Below, piece after piece: positions 35,314 to 44,143 of a stretch of 64,000 nucleotides of DNA. This DNA comes from Raineyella sp044508675 (lineage in GTDB: Bacteria; Actinomycetota; Actinomycetes; Propionibacteriales; Propionibacteriaceae): contig JBIQHF010000008.1 of NCBI GenBank assembly GCA_044508675.1, positions 55,548 to 119,547 on the forward strand. The letters run 5' to 3'. Made by a program: the position numbers and the translations under genes. The notes beneath the pieces are model-generated. The model saw nothing but the letters and a program-made list of their open reading frames with translations, was not told where the DNA came from and searched no databases. Position 1 is the stretch's first letter. Every line of letters begins with the position of its first letter.

Positions 35314-36402
35314 ATGGAACTCCTCCTGCCGCTCCTGGTCCCCCTCGCCGGTATCGGCGATTTCTTCAGCACGCTCGCCCAGCCGCTGTACTGGGTGGTG
35401 TCCGGCATCATGGTCGGGTTCCACAAGCTGCTGGCGCCGGTCTTCGGCGCCGGCAGTGGCGTGTCCTGGAGCCTGTCGATCGTGTTCCTCACGCTGGTCG
35501 TGCGGATCGCGATGATCCCGCTGTTCATGCGCCAGATCAACTCCACCCGGGGTATGCAGGAGCTGCAGCCGAAGCTGCAGGAGCTGCAGAAGAAGTACGC
35601 GGACGACCGCGACCGTCTCGGCCAGGAGACGATGAAGCTGTACAAGGACGAGGGTGTCAACCCGATGGCGTCCTGCCTGCCGCTGCTGATTCAGATGCCG
35701 TTCTTCCTGGCGCTCTACCGAGTGATCGACGGCGCCTCGCGCGGCGTCGCCCGCGGCTCCTGGCTCGCCGGGCCGGAGAACCAGGCCCTGCTGGACTCGC
35801 TGACCAATGCCACCATCTTCGGGGTGCCGTTGTCGGGCAAGTTCTGGCCGTTGGTGGACGGCTTCGGCGGTGCGCAGGTCCTCACCGGCATCATGACGAT
35901 CATCATGGTCGTGGCGCAGTTCCTGACCCAGCGGGCGATGTTCACCAAGAACATGTCGCCGCAGGCCATGCAGGGCCCGATGTTCCAGCAGCAGAAGATG
36001 ATGTTGTACCTCTTCCCCGCGATGTACATCTTCTTCGGCGCCACCATCCCGCTGGGCGTGCTGATCTACCTGCTCACCACCACGCTCTGGTCGATGGGCC
36101 AGCAGGAGTGGATCATCCGCAACAACCCCACCGCCGGCACCCCCGCCTACCTGGCCTGGGAGGACCGGATCCGGGCCAAGGGGATCAATCCGCGCAAGGT
36201 GCGGCCCGGCGACAAGCTGACCCGCGCCCGGATCGCCGAGCTGAAGGCCGAGGAGGCCGCCGAGGAGGCGGCCCGCCAGGAAGAAGCTGCCAAGCAGCCC
36301 AAGAAGAAGGCCAAGGCCAAGCCGACCGCCTCCGCTGAGGGCTTGCAGCGCCAACAGCCGACCCAGCTGTCGCGGTCCCAGCGTTCGAAGAAGAAGAAGT
36401 AG
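35314..36402 (+). CDS. yidC: Membrane protein insertase YidC (Oxa1 family)
   Basis: 362 residues. Helix TM1 near residue 20-45, then WSLSIVFLTLVVRIAMIPLF, the coiled segment STRGMQELQPKLQELQKKYA, SCLPLLIQMPFFLALYRVID, and later helices ending with IYLLTTTLWSMGQQEWIIRN. The C-terminal tail is Lys/Ala-rich and ends RSQRSKKKK, fitting ribosome contact. Inserts and folds inner-membrane proteins. Confidence 0.95.
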   Translation: MELLLPLLVPLAGIGDFFSTLAQPLYWVVSGIMVGFHKLLAPVFGAGSGVSWSLSIVFLTLVVRIAMIPLFMRQINSTRGMQELQPKLQELQKKYADDRDRLGQETMKLYKDEGVNPMASCLPLLIQMPFFLALYRVIDGASRGVARGSWLAGPENQALLDSLTNATIFGVPLSGKFWPLVDGFGGAQVLTGIMTIIMVVAQFLTQRAMFTKNMSPQAMQGPMFQQQKMMLYLFPAMYIFFGATIPLGVLIYLLTTTLWSMGQQEWIIRNNPTAGTPAYLAWEDRIRAKGINPRKVRPGDKLTRARIAELKAEEAAEEAARQEEAAKQPKKKAKAKPTASAEGLQRQQPTQLSRSQRSKKKK

Positions 36403-36486
36403 TCGTCAGGTCACCGGTCGGGCGCGTGATCGGCCCCGTGCTGTGCCCGTGCACCAGGATTTCACTGCCCCAGCAAGGAGTAACCC

Positions 36487-37080
36487 ATGAGCGATACCGA
36501 CGTCAGTGCCGACGGCGAGATGACTGCCATCGACGCTGCTGACCTGCAGCCGGTCGAAGGCGATGTCACCGACGAGGCCACCGCAGTCGACCAGTACGAC
36601 GACGAGGAGGCCGGAGAGGGTGCCGAGAGCCTGCTGGACATCGAGGGGGAGGTCGCGGCCGACTACCTCGAGGAATTGTTGGACATCGTCGACCTCGACG
36701 GCGACATCGACACCTTCGTCGAGACCGGTCGCGCACACGTCTCGATCATCACCGACAACAAGACCCTGGTCGGCCGTGACGGCGAGGTGCTGGAGGCCCT
36801 GCAGGAGCTGACCCGCCTCGCGGTCCTGGTCGAGACCGGGCGCCGCAGCCGGCTGATGCTGGACATCGGCGGACACCGCGAGAGCCGCCGCCAGGAGCTG
36901 CAGGAACTGGCCGCCGACGCGATCGAGGAGGTCAAGGAGACCGGAGAGTCGATCCGTCTCGCGCCGATGAATCCCTTCGAGCGGAAGATTGTCCACGATG
37001 CCGTTGCCGCGGCCGGGCTGTACTCGGAGTCGGAGGGCGAGGAGCCGAACCGCCGCGTCGTGGTGATGACCGCAGAATGA
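36487..37080 (+). CDS. khpB: Jag/KhpB RNA-binding protein (KH-R3H)
   Basis: 197 residues; AAGGAG 6 bases upstream. Acidic disordered N-terminus (1-60), KH domain (HVSIITDNKTLVGRDGEVLE, residues 80-120), R3H domain (HRESRRQELQELAADAIEEV then APMNPFERKIVHDAVA). Usual gene after yidC. By family it acts with KhpA on RNA and cell-envelope growth. ATG of rsmG overlaps its stop. Confidence 0.93.
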   Translation: MSDTDVSADGEMTAIDAADLQPVEGDVTDEATAVDQYDDEEAGEGAESLLDIEGEVAADYLEELLDIVDLDGDIDTFVETGRAHVSIITDNKTLVGRDGEVLEALQELTRLAVLVETGRRSRLMLDIGGHRESRRQELQELAADAIEEVKETGESIRLAPMNPFERKIVHDAVAAAGLYSESEGEEPNRRVVVMTAE

Positions 37081-37739
37081 GCGTGAGCGCGTCGATGCCG
37101 CCCGGCGAGTCCCAGGTCGAGGTCCCCGACCCGGAGATCGTCCGGGCGGTTTTCGGTCCCCGGGAACCACTGATCCGTACGTACGTCGACATCCTGGCGA
37201 CCCGGGGAATCGAGTGGGGTCTGCTCGGCCCCCGCGAGACGCCGCGCCTGTGGGAGCGGCACGTGTTCAACTGTGCGGCGATGATGTCGTTGCTGCCCGA
37301 TGCCGCGAGTGTCTGTGACGTCGGGTCGGGGGCCGGGCTGCCGGGGCTGGTACTGGCCATCGGCCGGCCCGACATCCGGGTCAGCCTGGTCGAGCCGCTG
37401 CAGCGCCGGGTCAACTTCCTGGAGCTCGCGATCGAGGAGTTGGGGCTGGGTGAGCAGGTGGAGGTGCTGCGCGGGCGGGCCGAGGAGTTCGATGCGGGTG
37501 AGGGCTTCGATGTCGTGACCTCCAGGGCTGTCGGTGCGCTGACCAAGCTCATCGGCTGGTGTGTCCCGTTGATGGCTCGGCACGGCGAGGTGCTCGCCCT
37601 CAAGGGTGCGTCGGCTCCCGCGGAGATCGAGAAGGCCCGCAAGGAGTTGACGAAGGCTCGACTGGTGGCCGAGGTGCTCACCGTGCGGGCCCACCCGCAG
37701 ACCGAGAGCACCACGGTCGTACGCCTGCGTCGCGCCTGA
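37077..37739 (+). CDS. rsmG: 16S rRNA (guanine527-N7)-methyltransferase
   Basis: 220 residues. Rossmann SAM motif VCDVGSGAGLPGLVLAI near residue 85, then PDIRVSLVEPLQRRVNFLEL and DVVTSRAVGALTKLIGWCVP. It methylates 16S rRNA in the 530 loop; loss gives low-level streptomycin resistance in known species. ATGA coupling to khpB. A parS site follows at 37760. Confidence 0.95.
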   Translation: MSVSASMPPGESQVEVPDPEIVRAVFGPREPLIRTYVDILATRGIEWGLLGPRETPRLWERHVFNCAAMMSLLPDAASVCDVGSGAGLPGLVLAIGRPDIRVSLVEPLQRRVNFLELAIEELGLGEQVEVLRGRAEEFDAGEGFDVVTSRAVGALTKLIGWCVPLMARHGEVLALKGASAPAEIEKARKELTKARLVAEVLTVRAHPQTESTTVVRLRRA

Positions 37740-37759
37740 CAGCCGAGTTTGTGGCGGAT

Positions 37760-37775
37760 TGTTCCACGTGAAACA
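37760..37775. other. parS site 1
   Basis: TGTTCCACGTGAAACA, one mismatch to the canonical ParB palindrome TGTTTCACGTGAAACA. It lies in the rsmG-parA spacer, 133 bp before the parA start. Confidence 0.9.
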
Positions 37776-37907
37776 GCCGTCGGGCACGCTCGCGTGACGA
37801 TTCCTCATCACATCGGTGTCATTCACATGCACTAGGCTTGGGCCTCGAGCGCGACTAGCCGTTGCGCCGTGCGAGCTTCCTTGACTGCATGCGTGAGAGG
37901 ACGACGA

Positions 37908-38834
37908 ATGGCTCTGCTGAAGCGTCGAAACAAGGTTCCGGAAGGCCCCCGGAGGGCTTTGTACGACTCTCCCGAAGTTCCTGCGGTAGAGCAGCCGGAT
38001 GATCTGGCCAATGTTTCACGTGAAACAGACGCTCCCCTGCCCGCCCCGCCTCGGCCGCGCATCATGGCGGTGGTCAACCAGAAGGGTGGTGTCGGTAAGA
38101 CGACCAGCGCAGTCAACCTTGCTGCCGGGTTGGGGTTCGGCGGGTTGAACGTGCTGGTCGTCGACCTTGACCCCCAGGGCAATGCCTCCACCGCACTCGG
38201 CGGCGAGCACCGCAATGCCGAGCCCGGCACCTATGAGGTGTTGATGGACGAGGCGCCCATCGCCGACCATGTCCAGGCCTCCCCGGAGGCCCCGAATGTG
38301 AAGGTCCTCGTGGCGACCGCCGACCTGGCGGGGGCGGAGGTTGAACTGGTCTCCGTTGTTTCACGTGAAACACGACTCAAGCGCGCCATCGACCAGTACG
38401 TGGCTGACCACGACGTCGACTACGTCCTGATCGACTGCCCGCCATCGCTGGGCATTCTGACGGTCAACGCTTTCGTGGCGGCACATGAACTGCTGATCCC
38501 GATCCAGTGTGAGTACTACGCGCTGGAAGGGTTGAGCCAGTTGCAGCGGTCGATCGGTTTGGTCCAAGCGGGCATCAACCCGGGTCTGCGCCTCAGTACG
38601 GTGCTGCTGACGATGTTCGACGCGCGCACCCGACTGGCCTCCGATGTTGCCGACCAGGTGCGCCAGTACTTCGGTGACCAGACGTTGAGGACAGTGATCC
38701 CTCGCTCGGTGCGGGTGGCTGAAGCCCCGAGCTACGGCCAGACGGTGATCACCTACCAGCCGGCCTCGGCAGGTGCCCAGGCCTACCTCGAGGCGGCTGA
38801 AGAACTCGCGCGACGCGGAGCGGAGAAGAACTGA
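37908..38834 (+). CDS. parA: Chromosome partitioning ATPase ParA (Soj)
   Basis: 308 residues from the ATG at 37908 with GAGAGGA 6 bases upstream; the longer frame begins in the spacer. Residues 1-55 form a basic/disordered extension. Deviant Walker A NQKGGVGKTTSAVNLAAGL (about residue 60), VVDLDPQGNAS and IDCPPSLGILTVNA follow. ParA moves ParB-bound origins. Two canonical parS sites are embedded in its coding sequence, where they encode NVSRETD and VVSRETR. Confidence 0.95.
   Translation: MALLKRRNKVPEGPRRALYDSPEVPAVEQPDDLANVSRETDAPLPAPPRPRIMAVVNQKGGVGKTTSAVNLAAGLGFGGLNVLVVDLDPQGNASTALGGEHRNAEPGTYEVLMDEAPIADHVQASPEAPNVKVLVATADLAGAEVELVSVVSRETRLKRAIDQYVADHDVDYVLIDCPPSLGILTVNAFVAAHELLIPIQCEYYALEGLSQLQRSIGLVQAGINPGLRLSTVLLTMFDARTRLASDVADQVRQYFGDQTLRTVIPRSVRVAEAPSYGQTVITYQPASAGAQAYLEAAEELARRGAEKN
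38012..38027. other. parS site 2 (inside parA)
   Basis: Perfect TGTTTCACGTGAAACA, encoding VSRET in the N-terminal extension of ParA. Confidence 0.95.
38357..38372. other. parS site 3 (inside parA)
   Basis: Perfect TGTTTCACGTGAAACA, again read as VSRET in the ParA protein, 345 bp after site 2. Confidence 0.95.
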
Positions 38835-39865
38835 TGGCGGAACGACGGGCAGGGTTGGGGCGGGGGCTCGGGGAGTTGTTCCAGCGGACCGACCCGGATG
38901 CCCCGCCACATCCGGTGGACCAGCATGTGATCGTGGACAAGCGGGGTCAGGTCGATGGCTGGGCCACGCAGGTCGATGTTCCACGTGAAACATCGGCCCC
39001 CACGCTGCCGGTGGCCGCGGAGAGTGAGGGGGTGGCCGGGGAGTCCGGCGAGTCCCTTCATGTGACCGTGGGTCCGGAGAACGGGTACTACGCGGACATC
39101 CCGATCGATGCGATCCATCCGAACGCGAAGCAGCCCCGGACGGACTTCGAGCAGGCGGCGCTGGAGGAGTTGGTCGAGTCGATTCGCGAGGTGGGGCTGC
39201 TGCAGCCGATCGTGGTTCGGCAGGATGGCGAGGATGCGTACGAGCTGGTGATGGGTGAGCGTCGCTGGCGCGCCTCGCGTGAGGCGGGTCTGGACCGCGT
39301 GCCCGCCATCGTCCGGAAGACCTCCGATGACGACATGCTCCGGGATGCCCTGCTGGAGAACATCCACCGGGTCCAGCTCAACCCGCTGGAGGAGGCGGCT
39401 GCCTACCAGCAGTTGATGGGAGACTTCGGCTGCACCCAGCAGGAGCTCGCCCGGAGGATCAAGCGGTCCCGCTCCCAGATCGCGAACACAGTGCGACTGC
39501 TCAACCTACCCGGGGCCGTGCAGCGCCAGGTGGCGGCAGGCGAGCTCACGGCCGGCCACGCCCGGGCACTCCTCGGCCTCCAGGACGTCACCGCGCAGAC
39601 CAGTCTGGCCAAGCGCATCATCACCGAGGGCCTCTCGGTGCGGGCGACCGAGGAGATCGTGACCCTGGCCGGCATAGACCGACCCAAGCGCGGACGCACC
39701 CCTCAGCCGAACGATCCGCTGCTGCAAGAGCTGTCGAGCGAGTTGGGTGAGTTGTTCGACGCCCCGGTCGATGTCACCCGGGGACGCAAGAAGGGGAAGA
39801 TCGTCCTCGAGTTCTCCTCGGACGAGGACCTGCAGCGCATCGTGGGAATCCTGCGCGGAGCCTGA
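38834..39865 (+). CDS. parB: Chromosome partitioning protein ParB
   Basis: 343 residues; ATG overlaps the parA stop (TGATG). N-terminal ParA-interacting segment (ERRAGLGRGLGELF), CTPase/ParB core with QPRTDFEQAALEELVESIRE and GERRWRASREAGL, HTH CTQQELARRIKRSRSQIANT, and a C-terminal dimer domain. Binds parS and spreads as a CTP-dependent clamp. One parS site lies in its own 5' part. Confidence 0.96.
   Translation: MAERRAGLGRGLGELFQRTDPDAPPHPVDQHVIVDKRGQVDGWATQVDVPRETSAPTLPVAAESEGVAGESGESLHVTVGPENGYYADIPIDAIHPNAKQPRTDFEQAALEELVESIREVGLLQPIVVRQDGEDAYELVMGERRWRASREAGLDRVPAIVRKTSDDDMLRDALLENIHRVQLNPLEEAAAYQQLMGDFGCTQQELARRIKRSRSQIANTVRLLNLPGAVQRQVAAGELTAGHARALLGLQDVTAQTSLAKRIITEGLSVRATEEIVTLAGIDRPKRGRTPQPNDPLLQELSSELGELFDAPVDVTRGRKKGKIVLEFSSDEDLQRIVGILRGA
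38977..38992. other. parS site 4 (inside parB)
   Basis: TGTTCCACGTGAAACA, the same one-base variant as site 1, encoding VPRET within the ParB N-terminal region. Confidence 0.9.
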
Positions 39866-39880
39866 CCCGAAAATCGTGAT

Positions 39881-39932
39881 CGGGCTCTATTCGCCAATCT
39901 ATCTGTGTGAGTAGATTGGCGAATAGAGCCCG
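39881..39932. terminator. Perfect 21-bp hairpin between parB and DUF3817 gene
   Basis: The left arm (39881-39901) begins CGGGCTCTATTCGCC and pairs perfectly over 21 bp with 39912-39932; the loop is TCTGTGTGAG. It sits between convergent genes. No strong T-run flanks it, so a bidirectional intrinsic terminator is likely but not certain. Confidence 0.7.
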
Positions 39933-39953
39933 AGGAAGGGTGCCGCCGTCGAG

Positions 39954-40337
39954 TCAGGCCGCGTCGGTGGAAGCCTCGCTGGGCGCTGCCTCCAATTCGT
40001 GGGTGGCCAGGTACTGGCGTACGTTCTTGGTCGCGTAATGCTCTGCGACGAACGACAGGAACGGCACAGTGCCGGCCAGGGCGATCAGGATCAGGCGCTT
40101 CCAGGGCCAGTGCACGCGCCGCCCCACGTCGTACGCGGTGATCAGCAGCACCATGTAGAGCCAGCCGTGCGCGATGCCGATGTACGTGGTGATCGCGCTG
40201 CCCAGTTCCGGTGCCCAGATGTACTTCAGGGGCATGCCGATGCAGACGAGAATGACGAGAAGGCAGCCGACGAGCCACGCCATGAAGCGGTAGCGGCCTA
40301 GGGCGCTGGTGATGGCCTTGCGCTGCTGGGGTTCCAT
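39954..40337 (-). CDS. DUF3817-domain membrane protein
   Basis: 127 residues, GAGGAA before the ATG. Three helices: YRFMAWLVGCLLVILVCIGM, IGIAHGWLYMVLLITAYDVG and LILIALAGTVPFLSFVAEHY. The HGWLYMVLL and VPFLSFVAEHY motifs are those of DUF3817 proteins. Function unknown. Downstream of the SURF1 gene with a 22-bp gap, so possibly co-transcribed. Confidence 0.85.
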   Translation of the reverse strand: MEPQQRKAITSALGRYRFMAWLVGCLLVILVCIGMPLKYIWAPELGSAITTYIGIAHGWLYMVLLITAYDVGRRVHWPWKRLILIALAGTVPFLSFVAEHYATKNVRQYLATHELEAAPSEASTDAA

Positions 40338-40359
40338 GTTCCTCAGTTCCTACTAGTGG

Positions 40360-41118
40360 TCAGGACATTCGATCGGGATCGGGTCCTATCTCATCCTGCG
40401 TGATCAGGCCAAGCTCGGCGAGTCGGCGCCGCTCGGCGGCACGGCCGATGTAGGTGGCCAGATAGATCGAGAAGCCCAGGGCTGCGGCCGCGAAGACCCA
40501 CCACTGCAGCGCGTAGCCGAAGTTCTGCCCGTCCCCCCGTCCGGTCGGCAGCTCCGGTGTGGCCGGTGCCAGGCCCTGCGCGCTCGCGATGGCGGCGGGT
40601 AGGGTCACGTAGCCGGCGATCATCGGATCCTCCCACTGCTGGACCAGCACCGGCAGGTAGACCGACCCGATCTGTCCCTCGGGCAGCTCCCCCTCCACCG
40701 GCAGGTCGGAGGCCAGCAGGACGCCCTGCTGGGCCACCGGGCCGGTCGGCGGAGCCGGGACGTCGGTGGACGACGTCGCCTCGCCTCGGATGACCGGCAC
40801 GAGCGTGCCGTCGGGGGTCCGGGCCGGGGTCAGCACCCGGTAGTTCCCCGGGTCCCCCTCGACCGGGATCAGCAGTTGTTCCTCGGGTACGTACGTCCCG
40901 GTGAACGTGACGGTGCGCCCGTAGCCCTCAGTGATCTCCGAGCCGGCCGAGGCCACCGAATCCAGCGGGACTGCGGGCTCGTTCATCCGGGCGATGGCGC
41001 CTTCCTGACCCTGGTCCTCGAAGACCTGCATCTGCCAGAGACCGAGCAGGACCATCACCGCGGCCAGGGCCAGGCCGAGCAGGACGAGGGCGGACTGTTG
41101 GAGACGGAGCCGGATCAT
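40360..41118 (-). CDS. SURF1-family protein
   Basis: 252 residues from the ATG at 41118, 2 bases after the ddl stop (a TTG at 41124 is also in frame). N-terminal helix (ALVLLGLALAAVMVLLGLWQ followed by MQVFE), extracellular beta-rich domain with YRVLTPARTPDGTLVPVIRG, and a C-terminal helix WWVFAAAALGFSIYLATYIG. SURF1 proteins assist cytochrome c oxidase assembly; actinobacterial members are divergent. Confidence 0.85.
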   Translation of the reverse strand: MIRLRLQQSALVLLGLALAAVMVLLGLWQMQVFEDQGQEGAIARMNEPAVPLDSVASAGSEITEGYGRTVTFTGTYVPEEQLLIPVEGDPGNYRVLTPARTPDGTLVPVIRGEATSSTDVPAPPTGPVAQQGVLLASDLPVEGELPEGQIGSVYLPVLVQQWEDPMIAGYVTLPAAIASAQGLAPATPELPTGRGDGQNFGYALQWWVFAAAALGFSIYLATYIGRAAERRRLAELGLITQDEIGPDPDRMS

Positions 41119-41120
41119 GG

Positions 41121-42101
41121 TCAACGCAAACGTGCCTGACGGACCAGGGCCTCGCTGACCTCGCCGAGTTCCAGCCCGGCGGAATCCAGGGAGAGCGGGA
41201 CCAGCGAGGTCTCGGTCATGCCGGGGGCCACGTTTGTCTCGAGGAAGTACGGGACACCATCGCGGATGATGATGTCGGTGCGGGAGATGTCCCGCAGGTT
41301 GAGGCGCTCGTGCACCCGTAGCGCCATGTCGGCGCAGGCCTCCGCGACCTCGTCAGGGATCTGGGCCGGGGTGAGGAATCGCGTGCTGCCTGCGGTGTAG
41401 CGCGAGCTGTAGTCGTAGTCCCCCGAGTCCGGGCGGATCTCCACCGCGGGCAGGGCCTCGGGGCCGGTGCCTCGATCGATCACGGTCACCGCCACCTCGA
41501 TGCCCTCGATGAACTCCTCGACCACGGCCACGTCCCCGTACGCGTACGCCCCGACCATGGCCGCGGGGAGCTCGTCGGGGGTGTCGACCCGGGTGCATCC
41601 CAGGGACGAACCGGACCGGGAGGGCTTGACCATCATCGGGTAGCCGATCCGTTCCCCCATGGCCCCCATGAGGGCCTGGGCCCCGAGCTCGCGGAAGATC
41701 TCGTCCGGCAGCGCCAACTGGGTCGGCGTGGCCAGCCCCAGGCCGGCGATGACCGGCGTGGCGATCGACTTGTCGAAACCGACCCGGCAGGCCGAGGCGG
41801 TGGACCCGACGTACGGCACGCCCAGCAGGCCCAGCACCTCGCGCAGGGAGCCGTCCTCGCCGGTGGCGCCATGCACCAGCGGGAAGACGACCGGGTCATC
41901 GAGGCCACGCAGCAGCACGACCAGTTCGGAGTTGACGTCGGACTCCAGGACCGTGCAGCCCCGGTCCCGCAGGGCCTGGGAGACGCGACGGCCCGAACGC
42001 AGCGAGACGTCGCGTTCGTGTGAGAGTCCGCCGGCGAGGACGACAATGGTGCCGAGGTCGGCGCCGGCAGGGGTGGTGGGCAGGGCTTCGGTGGTGGTCA
42101 T
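41121..42101 (-). CDS. ddl: D-alanine--D-alanine ligase family
   Basis: 326 residues from the ATG at 42101 (MTTTEALPTT), with AGGAGG 6 bases upstream. ATP-grasp fold: GLSHERDVSLRSGRRVSQAL near the N-terminus, PLVHGATGEDGSLREVLGLL, VKPSRSGSSLGCTRV and the C-terminal YFLETNVAPGMTETSLVP. Makes D-Ala-D-Ala for peptidoglycan. Shorter than many Ddl enzymes (about 350), so a related D-Ala ligase activity is possible. Confidence 0.87.
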   Translation of the reverse strand: MTTTEALPTTPAGADLGTIVVLAGGLSHERDVSLRSGRRVSQALRDRGCTVLESDVNSELVVLLRGLDDPVVFPLVHGATGEDGSLREVLGLLGVPYVGSTASACRVGFDKSIATPVIAGLGLATPTQLALPDEIFRELGAQALMGAMGERIGYPMMVKPSRSGSSLGCTRVDTPDELPAAMVGAYAYGDVAVVEEFIEGIEVAVTVIDRGTGPEALPAVEIRPDSGDYDYSSRYTAGSTRFLTPAQIPDEVAEACADMALRVHERLNLRDISRTDIIIRDGVPYFLETNVAPGMTETSLVPLSLDSAGLELGEVSEALVRQARLR

Positions 42102-42124
42102 GGGTGTCCTCCTGCTGCGCGGGG

Positions 42125-43447
42125 TCATTCCTGGTTGGGCTGCGGGGTATTCAGCTCCGGAAGGCCGAAGTGCTGGCCGGCATGCTTCACCCCGAAGGTC
42201 CGATTCAGCTGCGCCTCCCGGTTCAGTACCTCACCGAGCCGGCGCACCCCCTCCCTGATGTTGTCCGGCGTGGGGTAGCAGAACGACAGCCGGATGTTGC
42301 GGGCGCCCAGGCCATCGGCATAGAAGGCGGTACCGGGGGTGTAGGCGACCCGGTTGGTCACCGCACGGGGCAGCATGGCCTGGGAGTCGATCCCCTCCGG
42401 CAGCGTCAACCAGACGAAGAATCCACCGAGCGGGTGGGTCCACGTCGTCCCCGCCGGCATGTGCTCGGGCAGGGCGGCGAGCATCGCGTCGCGACGCTCC
42501 CGGTACATGTCCCGGAACACCGTGATCTGCTGGCGCCAGTCGTGGACCTTCAGGTACGTCGACACGACGTACTGGGAGAAGGTCGGCGGCGAGAGCGTCG
42601 CGGACTCCTGGGCGAGCACGAGCTTCTCCCGGACCGCGTGCGGGGCCAGCACCCAGCCGACCCGGATGCCCGGCGAGAACGTCTTGGAGAACGACCCGAG
42701 GTAGATCACCTGGTCGGCCTCCATGGAGCGCATCGCCGGCTGCCTGCCCCCCTCCAGGTCGAGCAGCCCGTACGGGTTGTCCTCCAGGATCAGCAACCCG
42801 GTCTCCCGGGCCACCTCGATGATCTGCTTGCGGCGCTCGAGGGTCTGGCTGATGCCGGAGGGATTGTTGTAGTTCGGGATGGTGTAGAGGAACTTCACCT
42901 TCCGGCCCTGCGCAGTGAGGGTGAGTATCGCCTCGCGCAGCCGCTCCGGCACCAGACCCTCGTCGTCCATCTCGACCTGGACGACCTGGGTCTGGTACGA
43001 GGAGAACGTGCTCAGTGCACCGACGTAGCTCGGCGCCTCGGTCAGGATCACGTCCCCCGGATCGCAGAAGATGCGGGTGAGCAGGTCCAGGCCCTGGGTC
43101 GAACCGACCGTCACCGTGACGTCGTCGGGGTGGGCCTTGATGCCCTCCTCTGCCATCACCTCGCAGATCTGCTCCCGGATCATCGCCTCGCCCTGCCCGG
43201 ACCCGTACTGCAGTGAGCGCGGTCCGTCAGCCGAGTTGAGCATGTCGTTGATCGAGGTGCCGACCACGTCCAGGGGCAGGTCGGCGATGTTCGGCATCCC
43301 GCCGGCCAGGGACACCACTTCAGGGCGGTTGGCCACCGCGAAGAGGGCTCGGACCGCCGATTCCTTCATGGCGAACGCACGGGCCGCGTAGCGGTCGTGG
43401 TACAGGTCCAGGCGGGTGTCGTGACGGGAATGCTCGAGCGAACTCAC
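42125..43447 (-). CDS. PLP-dependent aminotransferase class I/II
   Basis: 440 residues, GTG start. Fold type I: VSLAGGMPNIADLPLDVVGT, QYGSGQGEAMIREQICEVMA, PNYNNPSGISQTLERRKQI, ILEDNPYGLLDLEGGRQP and the PLP lysine in GSFSKTFSPGIRVGWVLAP. Close to the MocR-like/LysN 2-aminoadipate-type transaminases, but no DNA-binding domain is fused. Substrate not resolved. Ends 23 bp before ddl. Confidence 0.88.
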   Translation of the reverse strand: MSSLEHSRHDTRLDLYHDRYAARAFAMKESAVRALFAVANRPEVVSLAGGMPNIADLPLDVVGTSINDMLNSADGPRSLQYGSGQGEAMIREQICEVMAEEGIKAHPDDVTVTVGSTQGLDLLTRIFCDPGDVILTEAPSYVGALSTFSSYQTQVVQVEMDDEGLVPERLREAILTLTAQGRKVKFLYTIPNYNNPSGISQTLERRKQIIEVARETGLLILEDNPYGLLDLEGGRQPAMRSMEADQVIYLGSFSKTFSPGIRVGWVLAPHAVREKLVLAQESATLSPPTFSQYVVSTYLKVHDWRQQITVFRDMYRERRDAMLAALPEHMPAGTTWTHPLGGFFVWLTLPEGIDSQAMLPRAVTNRVAYTPGTAFYADGLGARNIRLSFCYPTPDNIREGVRRLGEVLNREAQLNRTFGVKHAGQHFGLPELNTPQPNQE

Positions 43448-43519
43448 CGATCCATCTTGTCACGGACCGCGAAGCCCGGCTGCCAGGGCCACGGTGGGGC
43501 CGCCGACTAGACTGGCGCC

Positions 43520-44143
43520 ATGGGGGGCGCGGAGCAACTGAGGGTGCAGCCGTTGCAGCCGGGCATGGTGCCCCGACTGCCCACGGTGTGCGACCACTGT
43601 CCCCTGCCCCGCGACGAACCGCCGGGCACCGGCCAGCCCTGGGTCGATGCGGCCGCTGAGACGTACGGCTGCTGTGGCGTGGTCGCCCACCTCGGCGCCA
43701 CCCCGGTCGGTCACATCCTGGTCTCTCCCCCGGTCAACGTGCCCGTCCGCGGACCGTACGCCTCGGCCGGGGTGAGCCCGGACGCCGCGGTGATCATGCA
43801 GTTCTACGTCCACCCCGACCACCGGGGTCGGCGAATCGGGCGCCGGATGCTGGAGGAGCTGGCCGGCCTGCTGGTACGCCGGCGGGTCGCCGGGATCGAG
43901 GTGCGTGCCTCCCGGATCGGGCCCACCTGCCTGGCACCGCCGGAGGATTGGCTGCTGGAGCAGGGCTTCCGGGTGCTCCGCGAGGACGCCCTCTGCATCC
44001 GGCTGCGGATGGACCTGCGGACGACCCGCTCCTGGTGGCCTTCCCTGGCCTCGGTGGAGCAGGGCGTACGCCAGTTGCTCGGGCGTCCGGCCACGGGACC
44101 GGAACCGGCCCAGAGCGGCACCACCAGTAGGCTGACGCCGTGA
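43520..44143 (+). CDS. GNAT-family acetyltransferase
   Basis: 207 residues. Acetyl-CoA motif VHPDHRGRRIGRRMLEELAG near residue 97, then an Arg-rich segment and GIEVRASRIGPTC. Divergent from the aminotransferase. Substrate unknown. The next gene overlaps its stop (GTGA). Confidence 0.82.
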   Translation: MGGAEQLRVQPLQPGMVPRLPTVCDHCPLPRDEPPGTGQPWVDAAAETYGCCGVVAHLGATPVGHILVSPPVNVPVRGPYASAGVSPDAAVIMQFYVHPDHRGRRIGRRMLEELAGLLVRRRVAGIEVRASRIGPTCLAPPEDWLLEQGFRVLREDALCIRLRMDLRTTRSWWPSLASVEQGVRQLLGRPATGPEPAQSGTTSRLTP

